64,000 nucleotides of DNA from JAXDBM01 sp963709485 (GCA_963709485.1 CAVPWE010000001.1:186001-250000); one strand, 5' to 3'; positions 8,046 through 16,989 are shown, numbered from the stretch's first letter. The notes: generated by a model from the sequence alone, not told the origin. Numbers and translations: made by a program.

Positions 8046-8891
8046 TCAATCGTCCGGAGAAGGCGGCGGGGCTTCCTTGCCGTACAGCGTCCAGTCCGCG
8101 TTGCCGTATTTGCGCTCCTGCAGCCGGGCTTTCATGTCCTCCTCATCCCGGGTCAGACGATCCTCCTCCAGACGGATGCCCAGGACGGTTTCAAAGCCTT
8201 TCCGCATGACCCGGCACAGTTCCCCGATATCCGGGACGGCGTCCAGGCGATCGCCGATGGTTGTGACCGATTCCCGCAGCCGGGCAATCCGGTCTTCCCG
8301 GTCCGCATGGTGCGGGGTCATCAGCTCACAGGTCCGGCGGGCATCGAAGCCGGTGAGGAGCGAGCCCTGCTGAAGAAAGATTCCCTGCGACCGGACCTGG
8401 GCGCTTCCGCAAATCTTCCGCCCGTCCACGAGCAATTCATAACGGGAGGGAAGGGCAAAGCAGGAGGCCGGCGCCGAAAGGTCCTCACGGGATCGTCCCT
8501 CCGCGGCCATGTGCGCCCGAATGCCCAGCTCCGCAAGCCCCTCGGACAGGCAGCGGCCGATCATCCGGTAGGTTCCCAGGATGTCCGGCGGGAATCCGTG
8601 GCGCCGGCCGCCCGCCGCGAGCGCATAGGTCAGATCGCCGTTATGGAAGACCGCTTTGCCGCCCGTGGGCCGCCGCACGACCGGGACGGACAGACGCCGG
8701 CAGGCCTCCAGGTCGATCTCGCTTTGGATGTCCTGAAAACGTCCGACGGATACGGCGGGCGTTTGCCAGCCATAGAAACGAAGGGCCGGTGCGGACGCTT
8801 CCCGCCGGCAGCCCAGGAAAACGGCCTCGTCGATCGCCATGTTCTCCGGGGCCGGCAGCGTTGTGAACGGAAGCAGTCGCCAGCGGGTCAC
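8046..8891 (-). CDS. Lipoate-protein ligase / octanoyltransferase family protein
   Basis: BPL/LplA-fold protein of 281 residues that transfers lipoyl or octanoyl groups to the lysine of acceptor domains. Visible motifs are RRPTGGKAVFHNGDLTYA near residue 70, SRYELLVDGRKICGSAQ near 150 with the conserved lysine, and LQQGSLL. A cysteine just before the SRYEL stretch resembles LipM-type octanoyltransferases, which use a thioester. The start is GTG 8891, seven bases after the end of the GcvH-like gene, so the two are co-transcribed and the adjacent GcvH-like protein is the natural substrate. LplA and LipM cannot be told apart with certainty here. Confidence 0.88.
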   Translation of the reverse strand: MTRWRLLPFTTLPAPENMAIDEAVFLGCRREASAPALRFYGWQTPAVSVGRFQDIQSEIDLEACRRLSVPVVRRPTGGKAVFHNGDLTYALAAGGRRHGFPPDILGTYRMIGRCLSEGLAELGIRAHMAAEGRSREDLSAPASCFALPSRYELLVDGRKICGSAQVRSQGIFLQQGSLLTGFDARRTCELMTPHHADREDRIARLRESVTTIGDRLDAVPDIGELCRVMRKGFETVLGIRLEEDRLTRDEEDMKARLQERKYGNADWTLYGKEAPPPSPDD

Positions 8892-8897
8892 GGGAAT

Positions 8898-9299
8898 CTA
8901 ACCGGCCTCCATCTCCCGGGCGACGAAGTCGTTGTATCCCTTCGCGTCGAGAAGTTCGGCCAGCTCCTCCATGTCGTTCATTTCGACGATGATCAGCCAG
9001 CCCGTGTCGTGGGGGTCGCTGTTGATGATGCCGATGTCGTCGACGATGTCCTCGTTGACGCTGATCACATCCCCGCTGACCGGGGAGATCAGCTCGACGA
9101 CGCCTTTGGAGGATGACTCGACGGCTCCGAAGGGTTCGTCCTGCTCGACTTCGGAATCCGCCTCGGGGAGTTCGACGGACACGACCTCCCCCAGATTCTC
9201 CTGGGCGTAGTCCGTGATGCCGATGGTGGCCAGATCGCCATCCACCCGCACCCAGACGTGTTCTCGGCTGTAAAGAAGATCATCGGGGAAAACTTTCAT
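8898..9299 (-). CDS. GcvH-like lipoyl-carrier protein, atypical
   Basis: A 133-residue lipoyl-domain protein starting at ATG 9299. The GcvH fold is clear: the SREHVWVRVDGD opening, GITDYAQENLGEVV and PVSGDVISVN. The expected lipoyl lysine is K65 in ESSSKGVVEL, correctly spaced seven residues before the PVSG turn. However, there is one extra residue compared with the usual ESVK, and the following AASD is replaced by GVVE. A second, canonical gcvH lies at 48371 with gcvT and gcvPA. This copy instead sits between a lipoate/octanoyl transferase and an Xaa-Pro peptidase. It may have a role outside glycine cleavage, such as lipoyl relay or one-carbon shuttling; that is inference. Confidence 0.85.
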   Translation of the reverse strand: MKVFPDDLLYSREHVWVRVDGDLATIGITDYAQENLGEVVSVELPEADSEVEQDEPFGAVESSSKGVVELISPVSGDVISVNEDIVDDIGIINSDPHDTGWLIIVEMNDMEELAELLDAKGYNDFVAREMEAG

Positions 9300-9315
9300 G
9301 TCAACCTGTCCTGAA

Positions 9316-10425
9316 TCATATTTCCAGTATTTGAATTGCTTTCGGTGTTCCCGACAGAATGGCGGGATCGCCGTCCCGGACGAGCAGAAGGTCCTCGATG
9401 CGGATGCCCCAGGATCCGGGGATGTACACGCCGGGCTCGACCGTGACCACCATGCCGGCCGCAAGGACGTCTTCCGACGTGGCCGCGATCCGCGGGAACT
9501 CGTGGACATCCAGCCCGACGCCATGGCCGGTGCCGTGGGAAAAATACCCGCCGAGCCCGTCCGCCTCGATGCGGGACCGGGCGATCCGGTCGATTTCGCG
9601 GCAGGTCACTCCGGCCCGGACGGCCTTCAGGGCCTCTGCCTGGGCCTCCCGGACGACCCCGTAGACCTCCTGCTGTCGCGCATCGGCCCGGCCGACAAAG
9701 ACGGTGCAGGTCTCGTCGGAATGATACCCGTCCAGGACGGCCCCGAAGTCGATCGTCAGGGCGTCCCCCCTTTGAATCTCCCGCAACCCCGGCCGTGCAT
9801 GGGGCCGCGCGGAATTGCGGCCGGAGGCGACGATCGTCGGGAAAGCGACGGCCTCGGCGCCTTCCCGGATCATGGCGGCGTCCAGGTCGGCGGCGATGTC
9901 CCGCTCCCTCATGCCGGTCCGGATGCGCTCCAGGACCGAAGCGAGCGCCCGGGTGGCAATCGCGGCCGCCGTCCCGATCTTCTCGATTTCATCTTCCGTC
10001 TTGACGGCCCGGATCATCCGGAACGTTTCCGGCAGGGGCGTCAGCGTGGTCTTTTCCAGGCGGTTCGCCAGTTTCGTATGCGTCTCGACGGTCATGGCCG
10101 CCGCCTCGAAGCCGACCGTTTGCGGCCGGCCGTTCTCAATAACGCCCGCGAGCCCCTCGACCTTTTCCCGGTATTCCAGAACTTCCAGGCCGGACGTCTC
10201 CTCTCGGGCCTGGGTCGTGTAGCGGCCGTCGACCAGTAGCGCGCAGCGGTCCCGGCTGATGAAGAGTGCCCCGTCGCTCCCCGAGAACCCGGACAGATAG
10301 CGGATGTTCTTCAGGTCCAGGACCAGGAGCGCATCGGCACAAAAATCGGGAAGCCGATCCAGCATGCGCTCGATCCGGCCGTCGCCCACCCTGAAAGAAG
10401 GCAGCGCCGAGGTTTGTTCTGTCAT
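9316..10425 (-). CDS. Xaa-Pro aminopeptidase (M24B peptidase)
   Basis: Dinuclear-metal creatinase-fold peptidase of 369 residues, removing N-terminal residues before proline. The N-terminal creatinase domain (about 1-140) is followed by the pita-bread catalytic domain. The metal ligands can be read as the aspartates in TIDFGAVLDGYHSDET, the histidine in GTGHGVGLDVHE, and the glutamates in VEPGVYI and RIEDLLL. It starts at ATG 10425. It ends 16 bp before the GcvH-like gene, so a shared operon pepP-gcvH-lipoyl transferase is likely. The specificity (dipeptidase or aminopeptidase) is not certain. Confidence 0.92.
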   Translation of the reverse strand: MTEQTSALPSFRVGDGRIERMLDRLPDFCADALLVLDLKNIRYLSGFSGSDGALFISRDRCALLVDGRYTTQAREETSGLEVLEYREKVEGLAGVIENGRPQTVGFEAAAMTVETHTKLANRLEKTTLTPLPETFRMIRAVKTEDEIEKIGTAAAIATRALASVLERIRTGMRERDIAADLDAAMIREGAEAVAFPTIVASGRNSARPHARPGLREIQRGDALTIDFGAVLDGYHSDETCTVFVGRADARQQEVYGVVREAQAEALKAVRAGVTCREIDRIARSRIEADGLGGYFSHGTGHGVGLDVHEFPRIAATSEDVLAAGMVVTVEPGVYIPGSWGIRIEDLLLVRDGDPAILSGTPKAIQILEI

Positions 10426-10596
10426 GAATAAGCTCTTGTCTTTACGATGTTTTCAGACGATTGAAGGCCCACCCGCCGGAATTTGGCGAACGCTAACACA
10501 GCGCCTGAGGCCTGTCAAGGAGGAAATCCGAGGGAAAGATAAATCAGAAAAAAATGAAAGCACTCTTGAATTTGATTCATGAGGGCGACAAAAAGT

Positions 10597-10638
10597 CAAC
10601 GGCAGTCAGGGGTGAGAACCAGACCCTGACTGCCGTTG
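10597..10638 (-). terminator. Terminator after the Ig-domain lipoprotein gene
   Basis: A perfect 15-bp inverted repeat, CAACGGCAGTCAGGG and its complement, with a 12-base loop. On the minus strand it is followed by GACTTTTT. It stands about 70 bp beyond the stop codon at 10707 and closes the pil transcription unit. Confidence 0.8.
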
Positions 10639-10706
10639 CTAATCGATGACGGGATGTTGTAGTTATTCTTGCTGCCGCGGTCTATAGAGACGCCTCGGCA
10701 CTTTCA

Positions 10707-11810
10707 CTACCCTTCCGTATATGTACCAATCCCGATTCGGGCTTCCGCTTCCGCTCCGCTTGATAACCTTGCTTTTATTACAACGAAAATTACTGCCTGT
10801 CCTGTACCCGTATTCTCGGAGATATATCTCGAATAGGTGACAACGGCTGTGCCGGTGCCGTCTGTGCGTGCTGTCAGGCTGGAAAGGCTGCCGCCGCCGC
10901 TGATGATCGTGAATGTCACGGTCTGGCCGCTGAGCTCTTTGGATTCACCTGTGACTATTGCTGTCAGGACGCTCCGCACCGTTTGGCCCTGCCAGTTGCC
11001 GCCAAATTTATCCGGGTCTGCCGTCAGCGTGATTCCGTAACCCTGCCCCTCCGTTCGGGTGATTGCGACGACTGCAGTAGACCCGCCCGCACTGGCCTGG
11101 ACGGTGTCCGTTACATCGATTCCGGGGGAACTGCTCCCGGCTGTGTACGTGGCCGTGGCCTTCCCGGAGGCATCGGTGACGGCGTTCACGGTGACGAGGT
11201 AGCCGCCACTGTTGCTGGCGACCAGGGAGAAGTTGACGATCTGGCCACTGACGGGGACGCCGCCTGCACTCGGATTTTCCGGATCCGTGGCCGATACGGT
11301 GGCCGTAATGACGGAGTTCTGCCCCGCCGCCACGGAGGTCGGTGCCGCTGTCAGGGCGATTGTGTATCCGCTCTCCACGCCGGTTCTCGTGATGACGATC
11401 TGTCCGGAATACCCCGCGATGTGCGCCTGGACGGTGTCCTGGACGACCAGGCCTTTCTTGAGTTTCCCCGCCGTGTAGATCGCCGAGGCCACGCCGTCCG
11501 CATTCGTAATGCCCCCGTTCATGGGGGTGAGGGTGCCGCCGGTGTTGTTCGAGATGATGACGAAGGTGACCGCCTGGCCGGGGTAATGATCCGTGACGTA
11601 AACCCCCTTGCTGTCTTTCCGGGTCACCGTCACCGTCGCCGTGAGGATGGTGCTGTTTCCATCGGCCACGGTTGTGTCCGCTGCCGCGAGCACGACTGTC
11701 CCGCCGCCGGCCTCGATAACACCTTCCTCCGTGTTGTTGCCGCAGCCGCCGAGGAGGAACAGGCCGAGCAGCAGTATGATCAGGACCCCCAGTGATTTTG
11801 TTCGGTTCAT
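10707..11810 (-). CDS. Lipoprotein with invasin-type Ig-like repeats, downstream of pilQ
   Basis: An exported lipoprotein of about 367 residues. The start is taken at ATG 11810 (or the adjacent 11813), where AAGGAGAGG is well placed. The signal peptide ends in the lipobox LLGGC. The mature part has three to four Big_1-like Ig domains, each opening with patterns such as TAAPTSVAAGQNSVITATV and closing with DASGKATATYTAG. The ending is threonine-rich with no catalytic motif. It follows pilQ by 77 bp on the same strand, so a surface, adhesive or pilus-associated structural role is plausible. There is no recognisable named family beyond the Ig repeats. Confidence 0.8.
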   Translation of the reverse strand: MNRTKSLGVLIILLLGLFLLGGCGNNTEEGVIEAGGGTVVLAAADTTVADGNSTILTATVTVTRKDSKGVYVTDHYPGQAVTFVIISNNTGGTLTPMNGGITNADGVASAIYTAGKLKKGLVVQDTVQAHIAGYSGQIVITRTGVESGYTIALTAAPTSVAAGQNSVITATVSATDPENPSAGGVPVSGQIVNFSLVASNSGGYLVTVNAVTDASGKATATYTAGSSSPGIDVTDTVQASAGGSTAVVAITRTEGQGYGITLTADPDKFGGNWQGQTVRSVLTAIVTGESKELSGQTVTFTIISGGGSLSSLTARTDGTGTAVVTYSRYISENTGTGQAVIFVVIKARLSSGAEAEARIGIGTYTEG

Positions 11811-11887
11811 CATCCTCTCCTTATCCATGAATTCCTTCCGCGGCCGGCCGTTGAGGCCTTGCGCCGGCGGCCGCTCGTTCTTGCCGG

Positions 11888-13615
11888 TTACAGCGCCGCC
11901 GTGTTGATGATCTTCGGCGTCACGAAGATGAGAAGCTCTCTCTTCGACCGGTCGATATCCTCCGTCTTGAACAGCCAGCCCAGCACGGGGATTCTGTAAA
12001 ACCACGGCACGCCGGCGACGCCTTTCGACTCTTCCGTTTTCATGACGCCGCCGATCACGATCGTGTCGCCGTCACGGACGACCACCTTGGACTTCAGGTT
12101 GTTGGTCCAGATCGGCATGTTCCCCGTCGACGGCTCCTTTTCCGCCTTGTTGGCGCGGTTGTTCAGGGCGTTGATCGTCATGGATACCCGCCCGTCCTCG
12201 GTTATTTTCGGAATGACCTTCAGCTCCAGCTCCGCGGGCTTGTAAGTCACCGTTGCCGGCTGGGTGGCCGTTGCGGGCGTGATCACCGGAATCTCCTCGC
12301 CCTGCTTGATGACGGCCTCCTCGCCTTCCATGATGACAACGTGGGGTGAGGAGATTAATCTGACTTCCTGTGTCTGTTCAGAGGCCGCAATCTGGGCTGT
12401 TATGATCGCATTGCCCGTGCCGACGACAATCCCCAGTGTGGGAGAGGCAATGGCTATCGGAAGGTTCGTCGCCAGACCGGTGCTCGTGATGCCCATCCCG
12501 TCCGCGACCGGCACCAGGGTCGAGAGGCCTGTGGAACCGGCAGTGCTCGGGTTGGTCCCGGCCATGATGCCGTAAGGGTAGGAGCTCTGGCCAACCCTGG
12601 CAAAATTTGCGTAGGCGCCGCCCCAGTTCACGCCCAGTTTGCGGACAAAACCCGTGTTTGCCTCGATGATCTTGGCTTCGATGGAGATCTGCTTCAACTG
12701 TCCCAGGTCCACCTTCTTCTGCTGTTCCTTTTTCTCCCGGTCCTCCGCCTTTTTCTCCAGTTCGCTCTGCTTGTTTTTCGTGATGACCCGGATGATGTTG
12801 CTGCCTTCCTGGATACGCGTCATGTCGTTGACGGCCAGGACGGTGTCCAGCGCCTGTTCCCAGGGGATCCTGTTCAGGCTTACGGTCAGGTTTCCCTTGA
12901 CGTCGTCGCCGTAAACGATATTGACTCCCGCCACATCGGCGAGCGTCTTCAGGACGCCTTTGATGGGGGCATCCTGAAACTCGAAAGAGATGGGCTGGGT
13001 GAGATAGGCGGGCTTTCCCTTCAAGGATTTTTCCTTGCCTGCATTTTGCGGGGCGCCCGGCAGCGTCCCGGTTTTCTGCCCGGCGGCGGGCGCCGGTTTC
13101 ATTGCCGGTTCCCTGGCTGCCGCAGTCCGGCCGGTGGCCGCAGCTTTGACGGGCAGGGACGCCACGTTGAAGTCGATAACGATATTGGGGCCTTCCTGGC
13201 CGATGCGATAGGGCACGGCCTTGCTCAGTTCGATCCGGACCGTCGCCTGCGGCCGGCCCGCCTCCGTCTTCTGCGCCGGCACGACCCGGACGAGGTTGTC
13301 CAGTTCCCCTTCGCCCAGCGGGCGCTGCAGTTTCTTCGGAACGGAGAAGTCATCGATCTTGATCAGGACGATGTTGCCGGGCTGGTCTTCGGCAAGCGCC
13401 CCCGACACTCTGGAAAGCATCAGGACCACCCGCTCCTTTCCCCGGAGCCTTTCAAAGGCGATGTTCTGAAGAGATCCCTCCTGGCTTGTCCGAATTCCGG
13501 ATGCCGCCGTCATTGCCGGGTCCGCAGACGCGCCGTACGCCGTGCCCGCGCTGACCAGAAGCATGGCAAGACCCATCAAGATCAACATCCCTGTCCGTGG
13601 CCGGTTCTTTTTCAT
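11888..13615 (-). CDS. pilQ: Type IV pilus secretin PilQ
   Basis: Outer-membrane secretin that forms the pilus exit gate. The protein has 575 residues with a signal peptide (about 1-29), an AMIN domain (about 45-155) binding peptidoglycan, an alanine/proline linker, a secretin-and-TonB N-terminal domain around 205-275 (FEFQDAPIKGVLKTLADVAG), and the C-terminal secretin barrel with RLISSPHVV, VVRDGDTIVIGGVMK and VPWFYRIPVLGWLFK. It is shorter than many PilQ proteins (700 or more), apparently through having one AMIN copy. Its start overlaps the pilP stop by 4 bp (ATGA), the normal coupling within pilMNOPQ. Confidence 0.95.
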   Translation of the reverse strand: MKKNRPRTGMLILMGLAMLLVSAGTAYGASADPAMTAASGIRTSQEGSLQNIAFERLRGKERVVLMLSRVSGALAEDQPGNIVLIKIDDFSVPKKLQRPLGEGELDNLVRVVPAQKTEAGRPQATVRIELSKAVPYRIGQEGPNIVIDFNVASLPVKAAATGRTAAAREPAMKPAPAAGQKTGTLPGAPQNAGKEKSLKGKPAYLTQPISFEFQDAPIKGVLKTLADVAGVNIVYGDDVKGNLTVSLNRIPWEQALDTVLAVNDMTRIQEGSNIIRVITKNKQSELEKKAEDREKKEQQKKVDLGQLKQISIEAKIIEANTGFVRKLGVNWGGAYANFARVGQSSYPYGIMAGTNPSTAGSTGLSTLVPVADGMGITSTGLATNLPIAIASPTLGIVVGTGNAIITAQIAASEQTQEVRLISSPHVVIMEGEEAVIKQGEEIPVITPATATQPATVTYKPAELELKVIPKITEDGRVSMTINALNNRANKAEKEPSTGNMPIWTNNLKSKVVVRDGDTIVIGGVMKTEESKGVAGVPWFYRIPVLGWLFKTEDIDRSKRELLIFVTPKIINTAAL

Positions 13616-14289
13616 GGCTTTCCCTCATCCTGGCGTAGCTTGATGACGATTTTTCTTTGCTTTATTTTTCCTTCGTCCGTCTGAATTTTTTCATCGACAA
13701 CGATGCGGTCGGCAAGGATTTCGGAGACCCGTCCGTTGTTCATGCCGATGTAGGCGCCCGGCAGCAGAGAGTAGAATTTCCCCGCGCTGTCCTGGACCAT
13801 TGCCCGCCTGCCTTTGCCGTCGCCGACGACGCCGACGAGCCGGAACTGCTCGACCGCCTGCCGGCGCAGCGGGTTCACGGACAGTTCGACGGTTTTCTTC
13901 TTGGCCAGCTCCATGTCGATGAAGGGTTTGAACGGGTCACTCTTCCCCGATGGATCGTAGTAAAAGCTCTTCTCGATCTTCACCGCGGGAGGCGTGGAGA
14001 TTGAGACAAGGGGCGCTGGTGCGGGTGGCGCTGCCGGTGGCGCAACAGCTGCCGTGGCCGGTGGCGTGGCCGGCACTGCCGCCGGAGGTGTCGCAGCGGG
14101 CGCGGCAGGTGCGGCGGCTTGAGCTGCCGCGGGTGGTGTTGTCGCCGGCGCGGCTGTTTTTTCCCCCGGCTGATCCGCCGCGAGCGCTTCGCACGGCAGA
14201 CCGGGCGCCAGGAACCCGGCCCAAAGCAGGCCCGCACCCATGATGATGAGGCCCGTCGTTTTTCTCATGATGCCCTGTTCTTTTTTCAT
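13612..14289 (-). CDS. pilP: Type IV pilus assembly protein PilP
   Basis: Periplasmic pilotin-like linker joining the PilM-N-O inner-membrane platform to PilQ. The protein has 225 residues: an N-terminal hydrophobic export signal, an unusually long alanine/proline-rich low-complexity stretch (about 40-95), and then the PilP beta domain with DPFKPFIDM, RQAVEQFRLVGVV, and a C-terminal basic stretch. A cysteine in the signal (LPCEA) is not a good lipobox, so lipidation is doubtful. ATG 14289 overlaps the pilO stop by 4 bp; an in-frame ATG at 14268 is an alternative start. Confidence 0.92.
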   Translation of the reverse strand: MKKEQGIMRKTTGLIIMGAGLLWAGFLAPGLPCEALAADQPGEKTAAPATTPPAAAQAAAPAAPAATPPAAVPATPPATAAVAPPAAPPAPAPLVSISTPPAVKIEKSFYYDPSGKSDPFKPFIDMELAKKKTVELSVNPLRRQAVEQFRLVGVVGDGKGRRAMVQDSAGKFYSLLPGAYIGMNNGRVSEILADRIVVDEKIQTDEGKIKQRKIVIKLRQDEGKP

Positions 14290-14987
14290 CGCTGTTTGTC
14301 GACAAACATGTAGGTTTTGATCACGCAGTCCGTCTTGATGATCCGGCCGTTTCCCTTCACGTCTTTGCCCTCTCCCATGGTGATGTTCTCGATATTGATG
14401 ATCCGGGGGAGCGTTGCCACCTTGGCGAAAAAGGCCAGGGTGTTGTGGAACTGCCCGTTGAGCGAGACCGTGATCGGGACATCCTCGTAGAACTTTTCGG
14501 GTTCCGGCGTCTTCGCGGGAGGCGCTTTCGGGGAGGGCGCCTGCCCGGCCGCGGGCTTTTGCTCCACGCGCTGATCGGACGGTTTGAGGTTGTCCTTGAC
14601 GCTTGGCGCCTTGTCCGCAGCCGGAGGCTCGGGCGGTTTGGGCTGAAAGAGGAGAAAATCCATTCCCGTCGCCTTGCCCAGGGAGGCCACCTGCTGGAAG
14701 AGCGGCTGGATTTCCCGTTTGTCCGGAAGCTTGGTCAGGGCGGACTGAAAGGCCTCCTTGAGGTCAGCCACCTCTTTCAGGAACCGGGTCTTCTGCTGGG
14801 CGATCCGCTCCTTCTCGCCGACTTCCTGCTGAAGCCCCGCCAGCCGGGTCTGCAGATCCGCCCGCTCCTTGATTGCGTTCTGCAGAAAGAAGAAATAGTA
14901 GAAATAACCGACCACTCCGAATGCAACCAGGACGAGCAGCGCCATCACCCGGGGGGATAAATTTTTCAAATCAAGCGAGACGGCCAT
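14286..14987 (-). CDS. pilO: Type IV pilus inner-membrane protein PilO
   Basis: The protein has 233 residues with one transmembrane helix at about 14-36 (VMALLVLVAFGVVGYFYYF), a coiled-coil region at about 40-85, a charged proline/lysine-rich insertion near 115-160, and a C-terminal ferredoxin-like domain (ITVSLNGQFHNTLAFFAKVATLPRI). PilO pairs with PilN in the periplasm to form the alignment subcomplex. It sits between pilN and pilP with overlapping or near-touching ends, so order and context confirm the call. Confidence 0.93.
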   Translation of the reverse strand: MAVSLDLKNLSPRVMALLVLVAFGVVGYFYYFFFLQNAIKERADLQTRLAGLQQEVGEKERIAQQKTRFLKEVADLKEAFQSALTKLPDKREIQPLFQQVASLGKATGMDFLLFQPKPPEPPAADKAPSVKDNLKPSDQRVEQKPAAGQAPSPKAPPAKTPEPEKFYEDVPITVSLNGQFHNTLAFFAKVATLPRIINIENITMGEGKDVKGNGRIIKTDCVIKTYMFVDKQR

Positions 14988-14990
14988 GGC

Positions 14991-15536
14991 TCAGGACCTC
15001 TTTTTCACGCAGGAAAGGGTGAACTGCTGCAGCTTCAACCCCGAGATGTCCACCTGTTTTGAGGAAACCAGTTCCACCGACTGAATGTGCTTCGACGTCT
15101 CGAGGCTTTTCATGAAGAGGGCCACTGCGATGTTGTCCCGGCCGATGCCCTCGATGTTCAGGTTCCCCCCGGTCTCCGAAATTTTATTGAGCCAGAGATC
15201 CTTGGGAGGGATGATCTGGTTGATCTCATCCAGCATCCTCACGGGATAGAGGCGGTCTTCATCCAGACGTTTGATGACACCCAGTTTTTTCTCCAGGGTG
15301 TTCTTCTCGACTTTGATCGTGTCGATTTCTCCGATGACTTTTTTCAACTCGGCCAGGCGGGCCTCCCTGGCTTTCACATCTTTTTGCAGGCTGCGGATGC
15401 TCTGGCTGAAAAAGATGTGCACGGCGGCAATGAGAAGGAGAAAGATCAATGAACTGAAAAGAACAAGCACGGCCTGGCGGGCCATGGTCGCCTTTTTTTC
15501 CTTTTCCTTGTACGGAAGAAGATTGATCTTGATCAT
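14991..15536 (-). CDS. pilN: Type IV pilus inner-membrane protein PilN
   Basis: A 181-residue PilN. The cytoplasmic N-terminus MIKINLLPYKEKEKK contains the INLLP motif that docks onto PilM. It is followed by a transmembrane helix (about 20-44), a coiled coil (45-90) and a periplasmic ferredoxin-like domain. The ATG overlaps the pilM stop by 4 bp. It works with PilO and PilP in the machine's inner-membrane ring. Confidence 0.94.
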   Translation of the reverse strand: MIKINLLPYKEKEKKATMARQAVLVLFSSLIFLLLIAAVHIFFSQSIRSLQKDVKAREARLAELKKVIGEIDTIKVEKNTLEKKLGVIKRLDEDRLYPVRMLDEINQIIPPKDLWLNKISETGGNLNIEGIGRDNIAVALFMKSLETSKHIQSVELVSSKQVDISGLKLQQFTLSCVKKRS

Positions 15537-16678
15537 TTATCACCTATCTTGCGCAAAGCCAGGCCGACAGCGACTGCTGCCATGGGGCCGATGTCCTGCA
15601 TGTCCTCCGGTGCGAACTTTTTCCGGTTGTAGTCGATTTTCCGGAAAGGATCGATCACCTCCGTGCCGATGCTGAGTTTCCCGGACAGGGATCCGGCAAG
15701 GCCGGGAAGATTGGCCGTACCGCCGGACAAAAGGGCCTGCTTGATGGTTTCGCCTCCGGAGATGGATCGGAAGTAATCGATGGATCTCACGATCTCCGCA
15801 CAGATTGGATCGGCATAGTCGAGCAGGCTCTCCCGGAAGGTCTTTCGGGTCAGGTCGTCTCCCTCGGGGCCTTCGATCTTCATTCTTTCCGCTGCCTCGA
15901 AGGTCACACCGTGCTTCGCCTGTATGGCCTCCGTCAGCGAATTGCCGCCCAGCGCAAAGTCCCTCGTGAAAAGCGAAGCGCTGCCCTTCACCACGTTGAT
16001 GTTGGTGATGCTTGCCCCGATATTGATCATCGCCACGATAATGTCCTCGTCAATATCGTAATTGGCCTCATACATGGTTTCCAGGGCAAATGTGTCCACG
16101 TCCATGATGTATGGGGACAGCCCCGCGCTCTCGATGGCGTCGGTGAACCCTTCGACCACATCTTTTTTCGCCGCGACGAGGATGACCTCCATCTGATTAG
16201 GGTTGAATTCATTGGGCCCCAGGACCTGGAAATCGAAGTTGACGTCGTCCATGTTGTCAAAGGGCAGGTATTTGCTCGCTTCGTCACGAATCAGGTCGCG
16301 CAGTTCTGCCTCTTCCATGGAGGGCAGGGTCACTTTTTTGACAATGGCTGCGTTTCCCGACAGGGAGGTGACAATGCCTCTGCGGGTCAGGCCCGCATCT
16401 TTGAAGAGAAGCTTGATTTTCTCCGCGAGCGCTTCGGGCCTGATGAGAATGCCGTCCTCGATGATGCCTTTTTCCAGCGGGATTCGGGAAAAGTGACTGA
16501 GAAGGTAGCCGTCCCTGTTTTCCTGGATTTCGGCGAGCTTCAGAGAGCTGGATCCGATGTCCAGACCGACAAGCTGTTTCTTTCGTGAAAAGAGATCGTT
16601 CAGGGGGAGCGAACCCAGCCTCCCGCCGAACTTCGCGGGCATCTTGAGACCTGAAAACAGTTCCTTCATTGTAGCCAT
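15533..16678 (-). CDS. pilM: Type IV pilus assembly ATPase-like protein PilM
   Basis: Actin/FtsA-fold cytoplasmic protein, 381 residues, that binds ATP and the PilN N-terminus. The phosphate-1 motif LVGLDIGSSSLKLAEI is near residues 37-52, with VAMINIGASITNINVV (phosphate 2) around 215-230 and LLSGGTANLPG (adenosine motif) near 320. It is the first gene of the pilMNOPQ set. ATG 16678 is used here; ATG 16669 is also possible, and neither has a clear ribosome site. Confidence 0.94.
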   Translation of the reverse strand: MATMKELFSGLKMPAKFGGRLGSLPLNDLFSRKKQLVGLDIGSSSLKLAEIQENRDGYLLSHFSRIPLEKGIIEDGILIRPEALAEKIKLLFKDAGLTRRGIVTSLSGNAAIVKKVTLPSMEEAELRDLIRDEASKYLPFDNMDDVNFDFQVLGPNEFNPNQMEVILVAAKKDVVEGFTDAIESAGLSPYIMDVDTFALETMYEANYDIDEDIIVAMINIGASITNINVVKGSASLFTRDFALGGNSLTEAIQAKHGVTFEAAERMKIEGPEGDDLTRKTFRESLLDYADPICAEIVRSIDYFRSISGGETIKQALLSGGTANLPGLAGSLSGKLSIGTEVIDPFRKIDYNRKKFAPEDMQDIGPMAAVAVGLALRKIGDK

Positions 16679-16722
16679 AGAATCACCGAGTTCACGAGGT
16701 GAGCATCCAAGGCGGGCACAGG

Positions 16723-16989
16723 CTACTGGGAAAACCGATAAACCAGATCTCCCTTATGGACCATGCCCAGCTCTTTTCGCGCGACCATTTCGATATAGGG
16801 CAATTCGCTTCTCAGAAGCAATATCGTTTTCTTCAGTTCTCTGTTTTCCCGGGTGATTTCCTGGTTGTTTTTTTTCAGGGCGGCCCGTTTCTCTCTCATC
16901 ATGAAGTTGTCGACGATGCCGCGGTTGCCGAAGGCGATCAGAAACCCCATGACAAGGACGAACATGGCTAAATAGCGACCGACCTTCAT
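16723..16989 (-). CDS. ftsB: Septum formation initiator (FtsB/DivIC family)
   Basis: Small bitopic division protein that joins FtsL and FtsQ in the divisome. From ATG 16989 the protein has 88 residues: a transmembrane helix at 4-23 (GRYLAMFVLVMGFLIAFG), then a leucine-zipper coiled coil (KRAALKKNNQEITRENRELK) and the family ending with IEMVARKELGMVHKGDLVY. The start is set by GGAG nine bases upstream; the open frame continues upstream to 17097 without similarity. It lies 44 bp upstream of pilM on the same strand, perhaps in the same transcript. Confidence 0.88.
   Translation of the reverse strand: MKVGRYLAMFVLVMGFLIAFGNRGIVDNFMMREKRAALKKNNQEITRENRELKKTILLLRSELPYIEMVARKELGMVHKGDLVYRFSQ

Noticed and set aside
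7359..9116. 585-codon plus-strand open frame
   Set aside because: It spans the antisense of hisC, the lipoyl transferase and the GcvH-like gene; composition is an antisense shadow.
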